A stretch of 8,687 nt of DNA from Candidatus Aenigmatarchaeota archaeon (GTDB lineage Archaea > Aenigmatarchaeota > Aenigmatarchaeia > QMZP01), in the NCBI GenBank assembly GCA_016202745.1, contig JACQOB010000169.1, forward strand, positions 1 through 8,687, read 5' to 3'. The position numbers and the translations under genes were made by a program. Below the pieces are notes generated by a model. That model searched no databases. It had not been told where the DNA came from and saw only the letters and a program-made list of their open reading frames with translations. Shown in pieces: positions 6,856 through 8,687 of this stretch. The number at the start of each line of letters is the position of its first letter. Position 1 is the stretch's first letter.

Positions 6856-8136
6856 TCAGGGCCTCCTCAGGAAGACAGCGGCCACCACCATTGCAACCGC
6901 AATCACTGCAATCACCAGGAATATGTACAGGGAGTTTCTCAGGTCAAAGCCCTGGGTCTCCCCCTGCTCTAAACAGCTCCCTTCAGAGCAGCCGTATGTG
7001 CATTTCTTCCCCTTGAGGAATTCCCCTGAGGCGCAGGTGTAGATGGTGGGCCCGATGCAGATTGCTTCCCCTGGGCTGCAGGATCTGGGCGGCTCTGAAA
7101 TGCAGTCGCCAGGGCAGGTTGTCTCGGTTTCCGGGGGGATGCAGGCCCCGTCATTGTTGCAGAGGCTCGGCCCCCTTACTATTTCCTTGGCGTTTATTAC
7201 AAACAGGGAGAATGTCCGGGGAAGGTCAGACTTGTAAGAAGCTGTCAAAACCCCTCCAGTGGAATTCCGGGCAAGGAAGAACAGCCTGGTGGGGACATTC
7301 TCCTTGAATGAGCCGTTCTGGTCAAGCTGGCTGAGGACCACTATCTCTGGATCGCCCCCTGCAAACCTTTCAATCCACCTTCCCTCCACAGTGAAGAAAA
7401 AGTATCCAGAGGCCTGGAAATTCGGCTCTATCTCAAAGGCAGTATAGACTGTCTTGTTTATTGTTTGGAAGTCCCTGATTATCTCTCCCTTTTCCACGAA
7501 TGAGACTTCCTGGATAACAACCTTTGTCTGGACCTCCTCCTTTTGAGGGGTGAATTCCAGCTGGGCCCCTCCAGGGGTTTCCCTTTCCACAGGGATTTCC
7601 AAGGTTTGTTCAGCCTTTATCTTTGAGACATGGACCTCTCCCTCCACGTTCTCCAGTATCTCAATCTTCTCCGGGGTTATCTTAGCTGCCGGGACATAAG
7701 TCTCGGCCGCGGTCACCACCTTGATCTCAATCTCCTCCTTTGGAAGGACGCTGCCCCCGTCCCCTGCAGGAGGAGGCGGAGGAGGCGCTGGGCAGGCCGC
7801 AGGGGTGCAGGAACTGCATGTCCCGTGTTCAGGATCGCAGGTATTCTGGCAGCATGACTGGCTCCCGTCATAGCAGGTTATGCAGTTGTCGCTGCATGTG
7901 ATGTATTCCCCGTACTCGTCATAACATAAGTCAGACGGCTGGGGTATGGATGGGGTTCCTGCCTGGTAGCTGGTGGCGGCAGTAAAAATCAGGATCACGA
8001 TTCCTATCAGGGTGGCATATTCAATTCCCATCAGGCCCCTGAAAAAAGTCCGCCTAGAACATTTGGGTGGAAGATATTCACCTTTGATACGCAAATCAAA
8101 GGCGGGGAGTGTAGAAGACAGGGCTCTTGGCCTCAT
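6856..8136 (-). CDS. Cys-rich membrane protein (426 aa) with pilin-like N-terminus and C-terminal anchor
   Basis: The start at 8136 (MRPRALSS) is chosen because a TATA box lies 25.5 bp upstream. The longer open frame back to 8298 runs only through intergenic repeats. Residues 29-58 (RRTFFRG then LMGIEYATLIGIVILIF) fit a class III signal: cleavage after Gly34, Glu at mature position +5, then a hydrophobic helix. The 34-residue leader is long for this class. Residues 71-115 hold ten cysteines, followed by a poly-Pro linker (118-123). Residues 131-315 are beta-rich. The part at about 228-314, with RWIERFAGGDPEIVVL, VPTRLFF and DLPRTFSLFVI, resembles the archaeal PGF-pre-PGF domain; this match is by eye. 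Residues 326-388 hold ten more cysteines (CNNDGACIPPETETTCPGDC). Residues 401-423 are a transmembrane helix ending RRP. It is likely a surface protein anchored at both ends, or a pilin-like subunit. It is first in an operon with the 91-aa coiled-coil gene. Function is not known. Confidence 0.85.
   Translation of the reverse strand: MRPRALSSTLPAFDLRIKGEYLPPKCSRRTFFRGLMGIEYATLIGIVILIFTAATSYQAGTPSIPQPSDLCYDEYGEYITCSDNCITCYDGSQSCCQNTCDPEHGTCSSCTPAACPAPPPPPPAGDGGSVLPKEEIEIKVVTAAETYVPAAKITPEKIEILENVEGEVHVSKIKAEQTLEIPVERETPGGAQLEFTPQKEEVQTKVVIQEVSFVEKGEIIRDFQTINKTVYTAFEIEPNFQASGYFFFTVEGRWIERFAGGDPEIVVLSQLDQNGSFKENVPTRLFFLARNSTGGVLTASYKSDLPRTFSLFVINAKEIVRGPSLCNNDGACIPPETETTCPGDCISEPPRSCSPGEAICIGPTIYTCASGEFLKGKKCTYGCSEGSCLEQGETQGFDLRNSLYIFLVIAVIAVAMVVAAVFLRRP
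6862..6868 (-). promoter_or_regulatory. Shine-Dalgarno site of the 91-aa gene, inside the upstream coding region
   Basis: The minus strand reads GAGGAGG, 7 bases before the ATG at 6854, matching the archaeal 16S rRNA tail. The same bases encode the Arg-Arg of the terminal RRP of the upstream membrane protein. It fixes the start of the 91-aa protein and contrasts with the leaderless starts of the promoter-proximal genes. Confidence 0.85.
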
Positions 8137-8157
8137 GCTTGTATTATGGGTTCCCGG

Positions 8158-8165
8158 TTTTATAT
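8158..8165 (-). promoter_or_regulatory. TATA box of the 426-aa membrane protein gene
   Basis: The minus strand reads ATATAAAA within GGATATAAAACC. Its centre is 25.5 bp before the ATG at 8136, the same spacing as at the giant gene, so a leaderless transcript is predicted. The match at two genes supports both starts and argues against the upstream-extended frame. Confidence 0.75.
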
Positions 8166-8305
8166 CCTTCCCGGAAAAGGCTCTGTGTGGTTTTTTGGAG
8201 AAAATGCCGGGAAACATTAGGACAATGGCGTGAACCCTCTGGTTTGGTTGGGTTTTTTTGAAAAAAGGTGCGTGGAAGCGTTGCGGAATGAGGAGCAATG
8301 TCCCG

Positions 8306-8327
8306 CCTCGGATGTTCGTATCCGAGG
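8306..8327. repeat. Perfect 8-bp inverted repeat (hairpin) between repeat units
   Basis: CCTCGGAT and ATCCGAGG are exact complements around a six-base loop (GTTCGT). The next flanking bases add a G-T and a C-G pair. It lies between the second and third repeat units and has no counterpart between the other copies. It could be an RNA hairpin, a protein-binding palindrome or a unit-specific insertion. Confidence 0.65.
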
Positions 8328-8343
8328 TGAGGTATTAGCGACG

Positions 8344-8363
8344 AATGGAGCAGCTCCATTTTT
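8344..8363 (+). terminator. Hairpin followed by T-run, copy 1
   Basis: TGGAGC-A-GCTCCA is a perfect odd palindrome, extended by AA/TT on the flanks, and is followed directly by five T on the plus strand. It has the form of an intrinsic terminator. However, no plus-strand gene ends here, so its role may instead be structural within the repeat. Confidence 0.4.
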
Positions 8364-8397
8364 GGTGCAGCTTTTTTGAAAAAAGGTGCGTGGAAGC
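8346..8397 (+). repeat. 52-bp direct repeat, copy 1
   Basis: It is identical base for base to 8427-8478, with an 81-bp period. It starts with the palindrome TGGAGCAGCTCCA plus five T and continues through the TTTTTTGAAAAAA core to TGGAAGC. Confidence 0.9.
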
Positions 8398-8426
8398 GTT
8401 GCGGAACGACGAACCGAAGTGAGGAG

Positions 8427-8444
8427 TGGAGCAGCTCCATTTTT
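8427..8444 (+). terminator. Hairpin followed by T-run, copy 2
   Basis: This is the second copy of TGGAGCAGCTCCA plus five T, part of the 52-bp repeat. It lies about 160 bp before the polymerase start, where it could insulate that gene from incoming plus-strand transcription. No upstream plus-strand gene is visible in the window to terminate. Confidence 0.4.
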
Positions 8445-8478
8445 GGTGCAGCTTTTTTGAAAAAAGGTGCGTGGAAGC
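8427..8478 (+). repeat. 52-bp direct repeat, copy 2
   Basis: It is identical to 8346-8397. Downstream the two copies diverge: copy 1 continues GTTGCGGAAC, copy 2 continues CGGAATTTTT. The abrupt loss of identity marks the unit's edge or a recombination point. Confidence 0.9.
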
Positions 8479-8482
8479 CGGA

Positions 8483-8524
8483 ATTTTTGCAAGGCTTGCC
8501 TACTGACTTGCTCGAAGCAAAAAT
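8483..8524. repeat. Nested inverted repeats ATTTTTGC / GCAAAAAT
   Basis: ATTTTTGC (8483-8490) and GCAAAAAT (8517-8524) are exact complements 26 bases apart. A second palindrome, GCAAG-G-CTTGC (8489-8499), overlaps the left arm. The two foldings compete. The segment fills the gap between the last two repeat units. Confidence 0.5.
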
Positions 8525-8564
8525 AGGCTCCATTTTCTGGGCGCTCTTTTTGAAAAAGAGTGCC

Positions 8565-8573
8565 TTTAATAAA
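8565..8573 (+). promoter_or_regulatory. polB: Probable TATA box of the DNA polymerase gene
   Basis: TTTAATAAA lies about 35 bp before the ATG at 8604. With 25-26 bp spacing, transcription would start near 8594, leaving a leader of about 9 bases that begins with GGGGGG (8594-8599), a possible weak Shine-Dalgarno element. The box starts two bases after the last palindromic repeat unit. Confidence 0.5.
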
Positions 8574-8603
8574 GATTGACTGTAATACTCTCAGGGGGGT
8601 TTC

Positions 8604-8687
8604 ATGGAAATCCAGATACTGGACGTGGATTATATTCTTCTGAATGAGAGGCCGGTTGTCAGGATTTTCGGGAAGACAAAGGAAGGC
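8604..8687 (+). CDS. polB: Family B DNA polymerase, N-terminal 28 codons, incomplete at right edge
   Basis: The protein starts MEIQILDVDYILLNERPVVR and continues IFGKTKEG. This closely follows the N-terminus of archaeal family B DNA polymerases, where Pfu-type enzymes begin MILDVDYITxxGKPVIRxF. That segment opens the N-terminal domain, which in this family houses the uracil-sensing pocket. The full-length enzyme (usually 770-900 aa) copies DNA and carries a 3'-5' proofreading exonuclease; none of the catalytic part lies in this window. The ATG at 8604 fits the conserved start apart from two or three extra residues (MEIQ). It is preceded by a run of six G, and the gene diverges from the surface-protein operon. 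The identification rests on 28 residues but the motif is distinctive. Confidence 0.85.
   Translation, partial: MEIQILDVDYILLNERPVVRIFGKTKEG

Larger units (their letters stand above)
8184..8563. repeat. Array of about five palindromic intergenic repeat units
   Basis: Each unit centres on TTTTTTGAAAAAA or a variant. The units are at about 8184-8221 (degenerate), 8241-8288, 8346-8406, 8427-8483 and 8529-8563 (degenerate). The second and third share 35 identical bases (8254-8288 and 8372-8406). In the third and fourth units the arms GCAGCTTTTTT and AAAAAAGGTGC pair with one G-G mismatch. In the last unit the arms GCGCTCTTTTT and AAAAAGAGTGC pair with one G-T wobble, although their sequence differs. 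The layout recalls REP/BIME-type intergenic palindromes of bacteria. No transposase is present. A role in termination, nucleoid binding or as remnants of a small non-autonomous element is possible. Confidence 0.75.
8137..8603. other. 467-bp divergent intergenic region, no gene
   Basis: This region separates the leftward membrane-protein operon from the rightward DNA polymerase gene. It holds a TATA box at each end and, between them, a cluster of palindromic repeats. Open frames cross it on the minus strand, but they repeat the same DNA in different frames (HAPFFKK, PRTFFQK, THLFSKK), which is the pattern of repeats being read through, not of a selected protein. I saw no tRNA or recognisable RNA gene. 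Confidence 0.8.

Noticed and set aside
6601..6972. 123-aa plus-strand frame opposite the coiled-coil gene.
   Set aside because: Its Ser/Leu-rich content is the mirror of Lys/Glu/Arg-rich helices on the minus strand; the minus gene has a strong ribosome site and coupling.
8031..8031. Alternative start of the 426-aa protein at Met36 (MGIEYATLIG).
   Set aside because: It would remove the basic residues and Gly of the class III signal, has only a weak AGGGG upstream, and does not fit the TATA spacing.
8137..8298. 54-codon N-terminal extension of the 426-aa protein (MLLIPQRFHAPFFKK...).
   Set aside because: It reads through the palindromic repeats, the same repeats give similar peptides in other frames, and a TATA box places the transcript start at about 8136.
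8144..8533. 129-aa minus-strand open frame with repeated HAPFFKKAAPKMELLHSSL peptide.
   Set aside because: The peptide repeat only mirrors the DNA repeats, which appear in at least three frames; there is no export signal, ribosome site or family match.
8184..8563. CRISPR array.
   Set aside because: Repeats are palindromic, differ in length and sequence, have unequal spacings that are themselves partly repeated, and no cas gene is visible.

Overview
The window looks like a piece of an archaeal chromosome, most likely from a DPANN-type lineage such as Woesearchaeota or Pacearchaeota; the lineage is an inference. Evidence for archaea: the right edge holds the first 28 codons of a family B DNA polymerase of the Pfu/Thermococcus type. 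Two reading frames start about 26 bp downstream of TATA boxes, as expected for leaderless archaeal transcripts. One protein has a class III (type IV pilin-like) signal sequence and a region resembling the archaeal PGF-pre-PGF domain. Two proteins carry CGDGxCDxGET-like cysteine motifs, which I associate with secreted proteins of small-genome archaea.

Layout. Four genes run leftward on the minus strand. First (8136 to 6856) is a 426-aa membrane protein with a pilin-like N-terminus, two 10-cysteine clusters, a beta-rich middle domain and a C-terminal transmembrane helix. One base after its stop comes a 91-aa basic coiled-coil protein (6854 to 6579), translationally coupled to it. After an 84-bp gap with its own TATA box comes a 1968-aa secreted repeat protein (6493 to 587), built from about fifteen Ig-like beta-sandwich modules and holding roughly 155 potential N-glycosylation sequons. 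Then, 22 bp further on, comes a small secreted protein with a Cys-rich tail (564 to the left edge, incomplete). The polymerase gene diverges rightward from 8604.

The 467-bp region between the 426-aa gene and the polymerase gene holds no convincing gene. It is filled with about five copies of a palindromic intergenic repeat, two of them sharing an identical 52-bp stretch, plus a separate perfect hairpin.

The minus-strand genes look like a cell-envelope locus. Three of the four products are predicted to be exported, and the small coiled-coil protein could sit on the cytoplasmic side of the membrane. A role in attachment, a surface coat or an appendage is plausible but unproven. The most unusual items are the modular architecture of the large protein, the palindromic repeat array, and the mixed use of leaderless and Shine-Dalgarno starts.
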